Assembly: GCA_963843745.1 (NCBI GenBank)
Contig: CAWJLP010000021.1
Location: 558,001-622,000 of the forward strand
Direction: 5' to 3'
DNA length: 64,000 nucleotides
Origin: Trebonia sp963843745
GTDB taxonomy: Bacteria > Actinomycetota > Actinomycetes > Streptosporangiales > Streptosporangiaceae
Made by a program: the position numbers and the translations under genes. The notes beneath the pieces were generated by a model that was not told the origin of the DNA, did no database searches, and saw only the letters and a program-made list of their open reading frames with translations. Of this stretch, positions 42,332 through 51,162 are shown in pieces (the first letter of the stretch is position 1; each line of letters opens with the position of its first letter).

Positions 42332-42877
42332 ATGACAACCACCACCTCAGTACCAGAAACCCTCAGCCCGGGCACGTACCGGATCGACGAGGAGCGCTGC
42401 CTCATCACCGTCCGCACCAGGCACCTGTTCGGCCTCGGCCCCGTGCGCGGCACGTTCCGGCTCCGCTCCGGCGAGATCCGGGTCGCCGAACAGGTTCAGG
42501 ACTCCGCCGTACGGGCGACCGTGGACGCCGAGAGCTTCGACACCGGCAACCCGGCCAGGGACCGGACCGTCCGGTCGGCCCGGCTGCTCGACACCACCGG
42601 GCACCCCGTCTTCACGTTCACGTCCACCGAGGTCACCGAGTCCGGCGGACGGTGGGTCGTACGCGGCCGGCTGGTCGTGCGTGACGCTGAGCACCCCGTC
42701 GAGCTGTCGATCGAGCAGGCGCGGGCGGACGGCCCGCAACTCACGATCGTCGCCAGCGCCGGCATCGACCGGTACGCCTTCGGGGTCACGGCCATGAAGG
42801 GCCTCGCCGCCAGGCGGCTGTCCTGCCGGTTCGAGATCGTCGCGACGAGGAGAGAGAGGGAGGCGGAGGGACGATGA
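42332..42877 (+). CDS. YceI family protein
   Basis: A 181-aa lipocalin-like YceI protein: GTYRIDEERCLITVRTRHLFGLGPVRGTF, RATVDAESFDTGNPARDRTVRSARLLDTTGHPVFTFTSTEV, and TAMKGLAARRLSCRFEIVATR. Members bind isoprenoid-type lipids. There is no signal peptide, so it is likely cytosolic. ATG 42332. Its stop overlaps the ABC ATPase start (ATGA). It is divergent from the two-component system. Confidence 0.87.
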   Translation: MTTTTSVPETLSPGTYRIDEERCLITVRTRHLFGLGPVRGTFRLRSGEIRVAEQVQDSAVRATVDAESFDTGNPARDRTVRSARLLDTTGHPVFTFTSTEVTESGGRWVVRGRLVVRDAEHPVELSIEQARADGPQLTIVASAGIDRYAFGVTAMKGLAARRLSCRFEIVATRREREAEGR

Positions 42878-43578
42878 CGGCCATCGAGGTTGAGGGGCTG
42901 AGCAAGCGCTACGGTCCCAAGGTCGCCGTTGACGACGTGAGCTTCACGGTCGCCGAGGGCGAGATCTTCGGCCTGCTCGGCCGCAACGGCGCCGGCAAGT
43001 CCACCACCGTCGACTGCCTCGCCGGGCTGCGCGTGCCCGACCACGGCCGGATCCGCGTCGCGGGCCTCGACCCGGGGCAGGACCGGCGTGAGCTGCGGCA
43101 GCTGCTCGGCGTCCAGCTTCAGGAAAGCGAGCTGCCCGACCGGCTGACGGTCGGCGAGGCGATGCGCCTGTACGCCTCCTTCTATCCCCGGCCCGCGGAT
43201 GTCGACGGCCTGCTCGCGCAGCTTGACCTCACCGACAAGCGCACCACCAGGTACCGCCGCCTGTCCGGCGGCCAGAAGCAGCGGCTGTCGATCGCGCTCG
43301 CGCTGATCGGGCGGCCGCGGATCGCCATCCTCGACGAGCTCACGACCGGCCTCGATCCGGTCGCCCGCCGGGACGCGTGGCAGCTCATCGACGACATCAG
43401 GAACCAGGGAGTGACGATCGTGCTGGTCACTCACTTCATGGACGAGGCCGCACGGCTCTGCGACCGGGTCGCCATCATGCGCGACGGCCGGATCGCCGCG
43501 CTCGGCGCCCCCGCCGCGCTGGCCCAGCCCACCCTCGAGGACGCCTTCGTGGCGCTGACCGGCCGGAGGACATCATGA
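42874..43578 (+). CDS. ABC-2 exporter ATPase subunit
   Basis: A 234-aa ATPase: Walker A GRNGAGKSTTVDCL, signature LSGGQKQRLSIALAL, Walker B IAILDELTTGLDPVARRD, switch His in VLVTHFMDEA. The C-terminus is short, so no extra domain. It is coupled by 4-bp overlaps to YceI upstream and the permease downstream. Resembles drug or lipid exporters of the DrrA type; the substrate is unknown. Confidence 0.94.
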   Translation: MTAIEVEGLSKRYGPKVAVDDVSFTVAEGEIFGLLGRNGAGKSTTVDCLAGLRVPDHGRIRVAGLDPGQDRRELRQLLGVQLQESELPDRLTVGEAMRLYASFYPRPADVDGLLAQLDLTDKRTTRYRRLSGGQKQRLSIALALIGRPRIAILDELTTGLDPVARRDAWQLIDDIRNQGVTIVLVTHFMDEAARLCDRVAIMRDGRIAALGAPAALAQPTLEDAFVALTGRRTS

Positions 43579-44282
43579 AAATGCTCACGCTGACGGAGGC
43601 CAAGCTGCTGGTGCGCGAGCCCCTCGCGCTCTTCTGGGGGCTGGCGTTTCCCATGGCGCTGCTGGCGGTCATGGGACTGTCCTCCTCCGACATCGGCGGC
43701 GTGCCGCTGGTCACGATCTACGAGCCGATCGTCATCGCGTTCGTCGGCGTGGTGTTCGGCGTCCAGGGCATTCCCGTCCAGGTGGCGGGGTACCGGGAGC
43801 GGCGGATCCTGCGGCGGCTCGCGACCACCCCGGCCGGCCCGGTGCGGGTGGTCGCCGCCCAGCTCATCGTCAGCCTGGTCGTCGTCCTGGCCGCGACGGC
43901 GGGTGTGCTCGCCGTGGGGCGGCTCGGTTTCGGCGTTCCGCTGCCGCGCCAGCCCGCCGGCTTCGCCGGCGTGGCCACGGCGTCCGCCACCGCGATGCTC
44001 GCCCTCGGCTTGCTGATCGGCGCCGTGGCACCCACCGCCCGGTCCGCGGGGGCGGCCGGGACGGTGCTGTTCTTCCCGCTGATGTACTTCGCCGGGCTGT
44101 GGACCCCGCAGTTGTCCCCGGCCACGCGGCACATCGGGCAGTTCACCCCGCTGGGCGCGGGCGCCCAGGCGCTGCGCGACACGATGGCCGGAAGCTGGCC
44201 GCACCCGCAGGCGCTGCTAGTGCTCGCCGGCTGGACGCTGGTCTGCGCCGTGCTGGCCGTGCGGGTCTTCCGCTGGGAGTAG
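43575..44282 (+). CDS. ABC-2 type permease
   Basis: A 235-aa membrane protein with about six helices. Features: KLLVREPLALFWGLAFPMALLAVMG near the start, YRERRILRRLATTPAGPVRVVAAQ, and the end MYFAGLWTPQLSPATRHIGQFTPLGAGAQALRDT, typical of ABC-2 exporters (DrrB type). ATG 43575 overlaps the ATPase stop. It forms an exporter with the gene at 42874; probably regulated by the neighbouring two-component system, by position only. Confidence 0.92.
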   Translation: MKMLTLTEAKLLVREPLALFWGLAFPMALLAVMGLSSSDIGGVPLVTIYEPIVIAFVGVVFGVQGIPVQVAGYRERRILRRLATTPAGPVRVVAAQLIVSLVVVLAATAGVLAVGRLGFGVPLPRQPAGFAGVATASATAMLALGLLIGAVAPTARSAGAAGTVLFFPLMYFAGLWTPQLSPATRHIGQFTPLGAGAQALRDTMAGSWPHPQALLVLAGWTLVCAVLAVRVFRWE

Positions 44283-44314
44283 CTCCTTTATCCCGAACGG
44301 CCTCGTGGTTCCCC

Positions 44315-45268
44315 TCACCCGCCCGCCGCCTCACCGAGCCGCCTGGACAGCGCAGCGCACCGCGCGCGCAGTTCGGGCGGCTCTAGCGGGGTGAACGGCA
44401 GGTCGAGCGCCGCGAAGTGCAGCGCGATCATGTCCAGGTAGTTCGACCCGCTGATGACCAGGCATTCGGACTCGCTGACCGCCTCGACCACCGCGCCGAG
44501 GCCGGGGATCCGGGCCGCGACGACGTCGGCTGGGGCCGCTACCAGGACCCTGGCCTGGTACCGGTAAGCGCCCGCCGCGATGCCCTCGGCGACGAAGCGC
44601 GCCGCGTCGGGCGGGTCGGCGGGCCGGGACCGCTGGCCGGTCGGCTGCGGGCGCTCCAGCCGGTCGAGCCGGAAGCTGCGCCACTCGCCCTTGTCCAGGT
44701 CGTGAGCTACGAGGTACCAGCGCCGGGCCGTGACCACCAGCCGGAAGGGCTCGACGTGCCTGCTGCTCTGCGTGCCCTCGCCGTCGGTGTAGCCGAACCG
44801 GATCCGCTCGCCGTCCCGGCACGCCAGCGCCAGCAGCGCGAGCGTCTCCGGCCGCACCGCGGCATCGTCCGGCCGGACCCCAGGCAACGGCACGACCGCC
44901 GCGCGCAGCGCGTCGGCCCGCACCTTCAGCCGCCCGGGCAGCACCCGCTCGATGACGGCCGCCGCCCGGACCGCGGCCTCCTCCATCCCCGCCACCGCGC
45001 CGCCCGCGACGGCGCGCAGCCCGACCGCCACGGCCACCGCCGCGTCGTCGTCGAGCAGCAGCGGCGGCAGGCCGGCTCCCGCGCCGAGTTCGTATCCGCC
45101 GTACGGACCGGGCACAGCGCGCACCTGGTACCCCAGCTCGCGCAGCCGCTCGACGTCCCGCCGGATGGTGCGCGGGGTGACGCCCAGCCGCTGGGCCAGC
45201 TCGTCACCGCCCCAGCTACGGCGGACGGTGAACAGGGACAGCAGGCGAAGCAGGCGCTCGGCGGTCAT
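44315..45268 (-). CDS. WYL-domain transcriptional regulator
   Basis: A 317-aa regulator. The N-terminal HTH_11 domain has AERLLRLLSLFTVRRSWGGDELAQRLGVTPRTIRRDVERLRELGYQVRAVPGPYGGYELGAG. The middle WYL domain has RIRFGYTDGEGTQSSRHVEPFRLVVTARRWYLVAHDLDKGEWRSFRLDRL, followed by a WCX extension. ATG 45268. It is divergent from the DinB-like gene, a very common pairing for YafY-type regulators. Confidence 0.9.
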   Translation of the reverse strand: MTAERLLRLLSLFTVRRSWGGDELAQRLGVTPRTIRRDVERLRELGYQVRAVPGPYGGYELGAGAGLPPLLLDDDAAVAVAVGLRAVAGGAVAGMEEAAVRAAAVIERVLPGRLKVRADALRAAVVPLPGVRPDDAAVRPETLALLALACRDGERIRFGYTDGEGTQSSRHVEPFRLVVTARRWYLVAHDLDKGEWRSFRLDRLERPQPTGQRSRPADPPDAARFVAEGIAAGAYRYQARVLVAAPADVVAARIPGLGAVVEAVSESECLVISGSNYLDMIALHFAALDLPFTPLEPPELRARCAALSRRLGEAAGG

Positions 45269-45329
45269 AGGCTCAGTTTCCCGCCGATCAGGACCGATTC
45301 TGTCCGCGTTTCCCGCTAGCTTCGGGTCC

Positions 45330-45887
45330 ATGATCATCGACTGGACCTTCCAGCTCTACGAACAGCTCGACTGGCAATGGCGCGAGCACATGCGTCCCCG
45401 CTGGGACGGCCTCACCGATGAGGAGTACCTCTGGGAGCCAGTGCCCAGCATGTGGAACGTCCGCCCGCGGGGCACCTCCAAGGCCCCGATCGCCGCCGGC
45501 TCCGGCGACTTCACCTGCGACTACGCCTGGCCGGAGCCAGACCCGGCGCCCGTCACGACGATCGCCTGGCGGCTGGCTCACCTGCAGGTCGGCGTCTTCG
45601 GGCAGCGCGCCGCGTCCCACTTCGGCGGCCCGCCGATCAGCTACGAAACCTACGACTACCCCGGCGACGCGGCCACCGCGCTGTCCCGCCTGGACGCGGC
45701 CTACGCCGCATGGGCGGCGGGCGTCCGCGCCCTGGACCCCGCAGGCCTAGGGCGCCCGATCGGGGAGGCCGAAGGCCCGTTCGCCGCCGAGCCGATGGGT
45801 GCGCTGATCCTGCACATCAACCGCGAGGCCCTGCACCACGGCGCGGAAATCTCTCTCCTCCGCGACCTCTACCGCTGGAAGATCTAA
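45330..45887 (+). CDS. DinB-family protein (DUF664-like)
   Basis: A 185-aa four-helix-bundle protein: LYEQLDWQWREHMRPRWDGLTDEEYLWEPVPSMWNVRPRG, WRLAHLQVGVFGQRAASHFGG, and LILHINREALHHGAEISLLRDLYRW. His residues in AHLQVG and in HHGAE are where DinB proteins bind metal. Members include thiol-dependent transferases; the reaction is unknown here. ATG 45330. Divergent from the WYL regulator. Confidence 0.85.
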   Translation: MIIDWTFQLYEQLDWQWREHMRPRWDGLTDEEYLWEPVPSMWNVRPRGTSKAPIAAGSGDFTCDYAWPEPDPAPVTTIAWRLAHLQVGVFGQRAASHFGGPPISYETYDYPGDAATALSRLDAAYAAWAAGVRALDPAGLGRPIGEAEGPFAAEPMGALILHINREALHHGAEISLLRDLYRWKI

Positions 45888-45895
45888 CACCCGCT

Positions 45896-45913
45896 GCTGA
45901 TAACAGCAAGAAG
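45896..45913 (+). repeat. dispersed GCTGATAACAGCAAGAAG repeat, copy 4
   Basis: Intergenic, 9 bp after the DinB-like stop, 29 bp before the palindrome pair. It ends AAGTGG rather than AAGCG. Confidence 0.6.
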
Positions 45914-45941
45914 TGGCCGGCCAGGCCGCGTCCCGGGTCAT

Positions 45942-45990
45942 GTCGATTGCGCAATCGACACCGATAGAGCGGGTCGATTGCGCAATCGAC
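45942..45990. repeat. paired 18-bp palindromes, copy B
   Basis: Two perfect GTCGATTGCGCAATCGAC palindromes (45942-45959 and 45973-45990) with spacer ACCGATAGAGCGG, the exact reverse complement of the spacer at 10913-10925. Together with flanking TGATAACAGC repeats this fills the 184-bp gap between two convergent genes; no gene is seen in it. Confidence 0.75.
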
Positions 45991-46023
45991 AGGTCTGTCG
46001 CCGGGGCTGGCCTGTGCCACGCC

Positions 46024-46043
46024 GCTGATAACAGCAAGAAGCG
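46024..46043 (+). repeat. dispersed GCTGATAACAGCAAGAAGCG repeat, copy 5
   Basis: Intergenic, 33 bp after the palindrome pair, near the 3' end of the FAD oxidoreductase gene. The longest match (20 bp) to copies 1 and 4. Confidence 0.65.
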
Positions 46044-46071
46044 GGCGAGCGCGGCGCCCGCCCGCCTGCTG

Positions 46072-47487
46072 CTACGACAGCATTGCCAGGAGTTCCTGGC
46101 GGGTTGGGCCAGGGAACCGGGCCGGCGGCAGGGCCGCGGCGATGTTCCTGACGTGGTCGGCGAAGCCGGGGCGGGATGCGAGGTCTTCGGGGAGAGTCAG
46201 CATGAAGGTCAGCTCCAGGAACGCGCGGAAGGCGTCCGCGTCCACCATCATGGCGGCCGAGACGTCCTGCACGACCTGGCCCTCTGGGCTGGCCGGGACC
46301 GGCGCCGGAGACCGGCCTTCGATGGCCGCGGCGACCTGGGCGGCGCGCATCCGGTCCACTTGGGTCGTCGCCTGGTACCACGGCAGGACCCGTTTCCTGG
46401 TCAGCCGGTCGTGTACCACCGCCAGAGCCGCCGGATCGTCGATGCGGGCGTCGACGGCCTCCGCCGCGGCCAGCGCGTGCAGGAGGCCGACGGTGATGCC
46501 GCGCCCGAGCGACGGGTTGGTGCATGCCCACGAGTCGCCGACCGTGAGCAGCCCGCTCACGACCGGCGCGGTGCAGATCACGATCCGGCGCAGCCGGTCG
46601 GAGATTCCCGCCGCGGCCAGCATCGGGGTGATCGGTGCTAGGCCCAGGATCGGGGCGTGCATCGGGCAGGCGCTGAGCAGCTTCGAGAAGTTGGCCTCCT
46701 CGCGCAGTCCCCGCAGCGCGTGATCGCGCGCGCTGAGCACGATCGTCGCGCTCCAGGTACCGGTGTCCGAAGGAAGGACGAGCACCGAGTAGGAGTCGTA
46801 GTGGAACAAGCCCGCCGGGATCGGCAACGGTCCGCTCGCGTCGGCCGGGCCCTGGAAGAAGCGGCCGTAATAGACGAAGCCGAGGTCCTCGGATTGCTCG
46901 GCCGGGGGGTCGGCCCCGATGGCGGTCAGCCAGCCGGGCAGCGGCGACCGCCGACCCGAGGCGTCGATGACCAGGTCGGCGGTGAGCTCCCCGCCGTGAT
47001 GATGATCGGAGCCGCCCAGCTGGACGCCGGTCACCCGCCGGCGTCCATCGGACAGCAGTCCGGTGACGTGCACGCCGCGGCGGACGTCCACGGCCGGTTC
47101 CGCGACGGTGGCCATCGCGTACTCGAGCAGCTGGCGTCGGGTGGCCAGGGTGGCGAACCGCTCGTCGCCAGGCCGCGGGGCGCGATCGGTGACGCTGGGC
47201 GGCATGGTGGCCAGTCCGTTGTAGCGCGGCGCACCCGAGGCGGCCAGCAGCGCTGTCACCTCAGGCAGCTGCTCGTCGAGCAGCTGCCTGCCCCGCGGCA
47301 TGAGGAAGTTCACCAGGCGGAACTGCATGACTCCCGGGCGGGCCCAGCTGCCGGTCGCCTCCCCCGGCGTCTTCGGCGGCGGCTCAGGGTCGCGTTCCAG
47401 GACGGTGACGTCGTGCCCCTGCTTCGCTATCAGCAGTGACGTGGCCAGGCCAATGAGGCCACCGCCCACGACAATGACGCGTGACAT
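46072..47487 (-). CDS. FAD-dependent oxidoreductase (paralogue 2)
   Basis: A 471-aa paralogue of the protein at 38771. FAD motif VIVVGGGLIGLATSLLIAKQG, DLVIDASGRRSPLPGWL, and LLTVGDSWACTNPSLGRGITVGLLHAL are aligned to it throughout. Middle region YYGRFFQGP and the GTWSATIVLSARDHALRGLREEANF stretch are also shared. ATG 47487 is the likely start (MSRVIVVGGG); the frame extends to 47625 without family similarity. The substrate is unknown. It stands alone on the minus strand beside the repeat-rich gap. Confidence 0.87.
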   Translation of the reverse strand: MSRVIVVGGGLIGLATSLLIAKQGHDVTVLERDPEPPPKTPGEATGSWARPGVMQFRLVNFLMPRGRQLLDEQLPEVTALLAASGAPRYNGLATMPPSVTDRAPRPGDERFATLATRRQLLEYAMATVAEPAVDVRRGVHVTGLLSDGRRRVTGVQLGGSDHHHGGELTADLVIDASGRRSPLPGWLTAIGADPPAEQSEDLGFVYYGRFFQGPADASGPLPIPAGLFHYDSYSVLVLPSDTGTWSATIVLSARDHALRGLREEANFSKLLSACPMHAPILGLAPITPMLAAAGISDRLRRIVICTAPVVSGLLTVGDSWACTNPSLGRGITVGLLHALAAAEAVDARIDDPAALAVVHDRLTRKRVLPWYQATTQVDRMRAAQVAAAIEGRSPAPVPASPEGQVVQDVSAAMMVDADAFRAFLELTFMLTLPEDLASRPGFADHVRNIAAALPPARFPGPTRQELLAMLS

Positions 47488-47732
47488 TTCAACCCGACCC
47501 CCTCGTGCGAATGCCCCGATGGGGCCCACTTTCGCATGCCGGGCAGATGAGGGGGAACCCCAGCCTTTCGCCGCTAGGGTGCGCGATTTTGTGGAATGCG
47601 GACCACTATCCTGTGACCACAGCACCGGATGGTAAAGCGGAGACGACCTACGTGGGAACTTTGCGGGGGAGTGGGCGGTTAAGTGCCCTACCCAGTCGTA
47701 CGCCCGGATCGGGTTCCGCTTAGGATCAGGGC

Positions 47733-48341
47733 GTGAGTGACCGAATCGTTACCTGGCCTAACGCGCTGAGCGCTGCCAGGCTGGCCGGCGTTCCCGTGTT
47801 CCTGTGGCTGGTCCTCGGCCCGCGGACCGCGACCGCCGACCTGATCGCGGCGGGCATCCTCGGGCTGGCCGGCATCACCGACTGGCTCGACGGGAAGCTG
47901 GCCCGGATGCTCAACCAGCAAAGCAGGCTCGGCCAGCTGCTCGATCCGGCCGCCGACCGGCTGTACATCGCCGCCACGATCATCGCGCTGGCCGTCCGCG
48001 GGATCATGCCGTGGTGGCTGTTCGGCGCGATCGCAGGCCGGGAGCTGATCGTGGGGGTTGCCCTGCTCGTCCTGCACCGCCGCACGGTCTACGGCGCGCT
48101 TCAGGTGAGTTTTGTTGGCAAAACTGCAACTTTGTGCCTTATGTACGCGTTTCCCTTGTTGTTCCTCGGAGATCACAGCGGGACAGCGGCGGAGGTCGTC
48201 CGCGTGCTCGGGTGGGCGTTCGCCATCTGGGGTATCGCCTTGTACTGGTGGGCGGCGATGCTGTATCTCACGCAGGTAAGGGACCTGGTGAGGGAATCGG
48301 GCGTGAGGGAACCGGGCGTGAAAGGAGCGGCTGCGTCTTGA
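47733..48341 (+). CDS. CDP-alcohol phosphatidyltransferase
   Basis: A 202-aa membrane enzyme of phospholipid synthesis. The catalytic DG-x2-AR-x8-G-x3-D-x3-D motif is DGKLARMLNQQSRLGQLLDPAADRL. About six helices. It may make phosphatidylglycerol phosphate or phosphatidylinositol phosphate-type lipids. GTG 47733. The C-terminus contains a 15-bp duplication (RESGV REPGV). The stop overlaps the TTG of the next gene, a pairing conserved in actinobacteria. Confidence 0.9.
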   Translation: MSDRIVTWPNALSAARLAGVPVFLWLVLGPRTATADLIAAGILGLAGITDWLDGKLARMLNQQSRLGQLLDPAADRLYIAATIIALAVRGIMPWWLFGAIAGRELIVGVALLVLHRRTVYGALQVSFVGKTATLCLMYAFPLLFLGDHSGTAAEVVRVLGWAFAIWGIALYWWAAMLYLTQVRDLVRESGVREPGVKGAAAS

Positions 48342-50836
48342 AGGCCGTCGTTATGGCAGGCGGTGAGGGCACTCGGCTCCGCCCGATGACCGCCAACCAG
48401 CCCAAGCCGTTGCTGCCGGTCGCGAACCGGCCGATCATGGAGCACGTCCTGCGGCTGCTCAAGAAGCACGGGTTCGAGGAGACCGTCGTCACCGTGCAGT
48501 TCCTCGCGGCGCTGGTGCGGAACTACTTCGGTGACGGCGAGGACGTCGGCATGTCCCTGCAGTACGCGACCGAGGAGATGCCGCTCGGCACCGCGGGCAG
48601 CGTGAAGAACGCCGAGGACGCGCTCAAGGACAGCCCCTTCCTGGTCATCTCCGGCGACGCGCTGACAGACATGGACCTGACCGAGATGTGCCGGTTCCAC
48701 AAGGAGAACGGCGCCCTGGTCACCGTCGGGCTCACGCGGGTGCCCGACCCGCTGGAGTTCGGGATCGTCATCGCGGACGAGGACGGACGGATCCAGCGGT
48801 TCCTCGAGAAGCCCACCTGGGGGCAGGTGTTCTCCGACACGGTGAACACCGGCGTGTACATCATGGAGCCCGAGGTGCTGGCGGAGGTGTCCTCGAAGGA
48901 GTCCGTCGACTGGTCGCACGACGTGTTCCCGAAGTTGATGGCGCGCGGCGCGCCGATCTTCGGCTATGTATCGGACAAGTACTGGGAAGACGTCGGCACG
49001 CTGGAGAGCTACCTGAAGGCGCAGGCGGACGTGCTGAGCAGGAAGGTCGATACCGACATCGCCGGGTTCGAGGTCTCCCCGGGCGTGTGGATCGCCGAGG
49101 GCGCGGACGTGGACCCGGACGCGGTGCTGAAGGGGCCGCTCGTCGTCGGTGACTACGCGAAGATCGAGGCGGGCGCGACCGTCCGCGAGTACAGCGTGAT
49201 CGGCGCCAACGTGGTGGTCAAGGAGGGCGCGTTCATCCATCGCGCGGTGGTGCACAACAACGTGTTCGTCGGGCAGGGCACCACGCTGCGCGGCTGCGTC
49301 ATCGGCAAGAACACCGACGTGATGCGGCTGGCGCGGATCGAGGAGGGCGCGGTGATCGGCGACGAGTGCGTGGTCGAGCCCGAGGCCTACATCTCGGCCG
49401 GGGTGAAGGTCTACCCGTTCAAGACCATCGAGGCGGGCGCCGTCGTCAACACGAGCGTGGTCTGGGAGTCCCGCGGCCAGCGCACGCTGTTCGGCCAGCG
49501 CGGCGTGTCCGGCCTGATCAACGTGGAGGTGACGCCCGAGCTGTGCGTCCGGCTGGCCTCCGCGTACGCGACCATGCTGAGGAAGGGGTCGACGGTCACC
49601 ACCTCCCGTGACGTGTCCCGCGCCGCGCGCACCCTGAAGCGGGCCGTGCAGAGCGCGCTGAACGCGAGCGCCATCAACGTGATGGACCTGGAGGCGCTGC
49701 CGCTGCCGGTGGCGCGGTTCGAGACGGGCCGCGGTGACTACAGTGGCGGCATCGCGCTGCGCACCACGCCGGGGGACAGCCAGTCGATCGACATCATCTT
49801 CCTCGACGAGCGCGGGGCCGAGCTGTCCCAGGCCGCGCAGCGGCGGCTGGAGCGGGTGTTCTCCCGGCAGGAGTTCCGGCGGGCGTTCCCCGGCGAGATC
49901 GCCGAGCTGTCCTACCCGCCGCGCGTCGTGGAGTGGTACACCCACGAGCTGCTCCGCTCCGTCAACCTGAACGGGGTCCGTGACGCGGACCTGAAGGTGG
50001 TGGCGGACTGCGCGGGCGGCACCGTGTCGCTGGTGCTGCCCACGCTGCTCGGCCGCATCGGCGTCGAGGTGCACACGCTGAACAACCGGCTCGACGAGGT
50101 CACCCCGACCCAGACCGTCGCGCAGCAGCGCGCGGGGATGCAGCGGCTCGCCGAGGTGGTGTCGTCATCCCGGGCGACGTTCGGGGTCCGTTTCGACCCG
50201 GTGGGCGAGCGGATCCAGCTCGTCGACGAGAAGGGCGCCCTCGTCAGCGACGAGCGTGCCCTGCTGGTCGTGCTCGACCTGGTGGCGGCCGAGCGCCGGC
50301 AGGGCCGGGTGGCGCTGCCGGTGAACACCACCCGGGTGGCCGAGCAGGTCTGCCGGTTCCACGGCGTGCAGGTGACGTGGACAGGCACGTCACAGGAGGC
50401 ACTGACGACCGCGGCCGCGGCCGACGACGTGATCTTCGCGGCCGACGGGCGCGGCGGGTTCGTCGTCCCGTCGTTCGCGCGGACGGTCGACGGGATCGCC
50501 GCGTTCGTGATGCTGGTCGGGCTGGTGGCGCGGACCCGGCTGACGCTCAGCCAGATCGACGCGCGCATCCCGCAGGCGCACCTGCTGCGCCGGTCAATAC
50601 CCACGCCGTGGGCCGCCAAGGGATCGGTGATGCGGACAGTCGTCGAGGCGGCCGCGGACCAGACAGTGGACACTACCGACGGGGTGCGGGTCACCGACCC
50701 CGACCGGGGCTGGGTACTCGTGCTGCCAGACCCGGCCGACGCGGTCACCCACCTATGGGCGGAGGGTACCGACGCCGACAACGCCCAGCTATTGCTCGAC
50801 GAGTGGGCGACGGTCGTGGAGCAGGCCGACCAATAA
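48338..50836 (+). CDS. sugar-1-phosphate nucleotidyltransferase / phosphomannomutase fusion
   Basis: An 832-aa multidomain protein. Residues 1-about 230: nucleotidyltransferase with MKAVVMAGGEGTRLRPMTANQPKPLLPVANRPIMEHV, FLVISGDALTDMDL and EFGIVIADEDGRI. About 260-370: left-handed beta-helix repeats (VIGANVVVKEGAFIHRAVVHNN). About 380-830: phosphohexomutase-like domains; the active-site Ser loop is not plain (GQRGVSGLINVEVTPELC), so mutase activity is uncertain. In actinobacteria the orthologue is annotated mannose-1-phosphate guanylyltransferase. TTG 48338 follows AAAGGAG and overlaps the previous stop. Confidence 0.9.
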   Translation: MKAVVMAGGEGTRLRPMTANQPKPLLPVANRPIMEHVLRLLKKHGFEETVVTVQFLAALVRNYFGDGEDVGMSLQYATEEMPLGTAGSVKNAEDALKDSPFLVISGDALTDMDLTEMCRFHKENGALVTVGLTRVPDPLEFGIVIADEDGRIQRFLEKPTWGQVFSDTVNTGVYIMEPEVLAEVSSKESVDWSHDVFPKLMARGAPIFGYVSDKYWEDVGTLESYLKAQADVLSRKVDTDIAGFEVSPGVWIAEGADVDPDAVLKGPLVVGDYAKIEAGATVREYSVIGANVVVKEGAFIHRAVVHNNVFVGQGTTLRGCVIGKNTDVMRLARIEEGAVIGDECVVEPEAYISAGVKVYPFKTIEAGAVVNTSVVWESRGQRTLFGQRGVSGLINVEVTPELCVRLASAYATMLRKGSTVTTSRDVSRAARTLKRAVQSALNASAINVMDLEALPLPVARFETGRGDYSGGIALRTTPGDSQSIDIIFLDERGAELSQAAQRRLERVFSRQEFRRAFPGEIAELSYPPRVVEWYTHELLRSVNLNGVRDADLKVVADCAGGTVSLVLPTLLGRIGVEVHTLNNRLDEVTPTQTVAQQRAGMQRLAEVVSSSRATFGVRFDPVGERIQLVDEKGALVSDERALLVVLDLVAAERRQGRVALPVNTTRVAEQVCRFHGVQVTWTGTSQEALTTAAAADDVIFAADGRGGFVVPSFARTVDGIAAFVMLVGLVARTRLTLSQIDARIPQAHLLRRSIPTPWAAKGSVMRTVVEAAADQTVDTTDGVRVTDPDRGWVLVLPDPADAVTHLWAEGTDADNAQLLLDEWATVVEQADQ

Positions 50837-50840
50837 GGGC

Positions 50841-50862
50841 TGGCTGGTCAGACGGTCAGCCA
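50841..50862 (+). terminator. small hairpin after the nucleotidyltransferase gene
   Basis: TGGCTG (50841-50846) pairs with CAGCCA (50857-50862), and outer GGCTGGC/GCCAGCC (50838/50867) can extend alternative pairing. The rest of 50837-51162 is noncoding or the possible 5' extension of the FHA gene; no other gene is seen. Confidence 0.35.
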
Positions 50863-51162
50863 ACTCGCCAGCCAGGGGCAATCCCGTTAACAGCGGCCAA
50901 TAGCCCCCCCTCATTCGGGTAATCTGAGTTAATTACGCAGACGTGCGAATTCCCGGTGCGCAAGGTATGGGCTGCGCGCGCCGAATGAGCTGTCGTCGCG
51001 CCCGTGACCGGAGGTGAAGCGGCTGTGTGGCGGAAAGGTCGCGAACGCGACGGCGCGCCCAAGGGTGGGCTGCGCCGGCTCTTCGCGTGGCGCGTGGACC
51101 GGCAGCCCTCCGCACAGGTACCTTTGGCATCGTCGCCGGATACGATGCTGCGCGAAGGTGCC

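Noticed and set aside
48173..50074. 633-codon minus frame over nucleotidyltransferase
   Set aside because: His/Arg-rich shadow; the + strand has all domain motifs.
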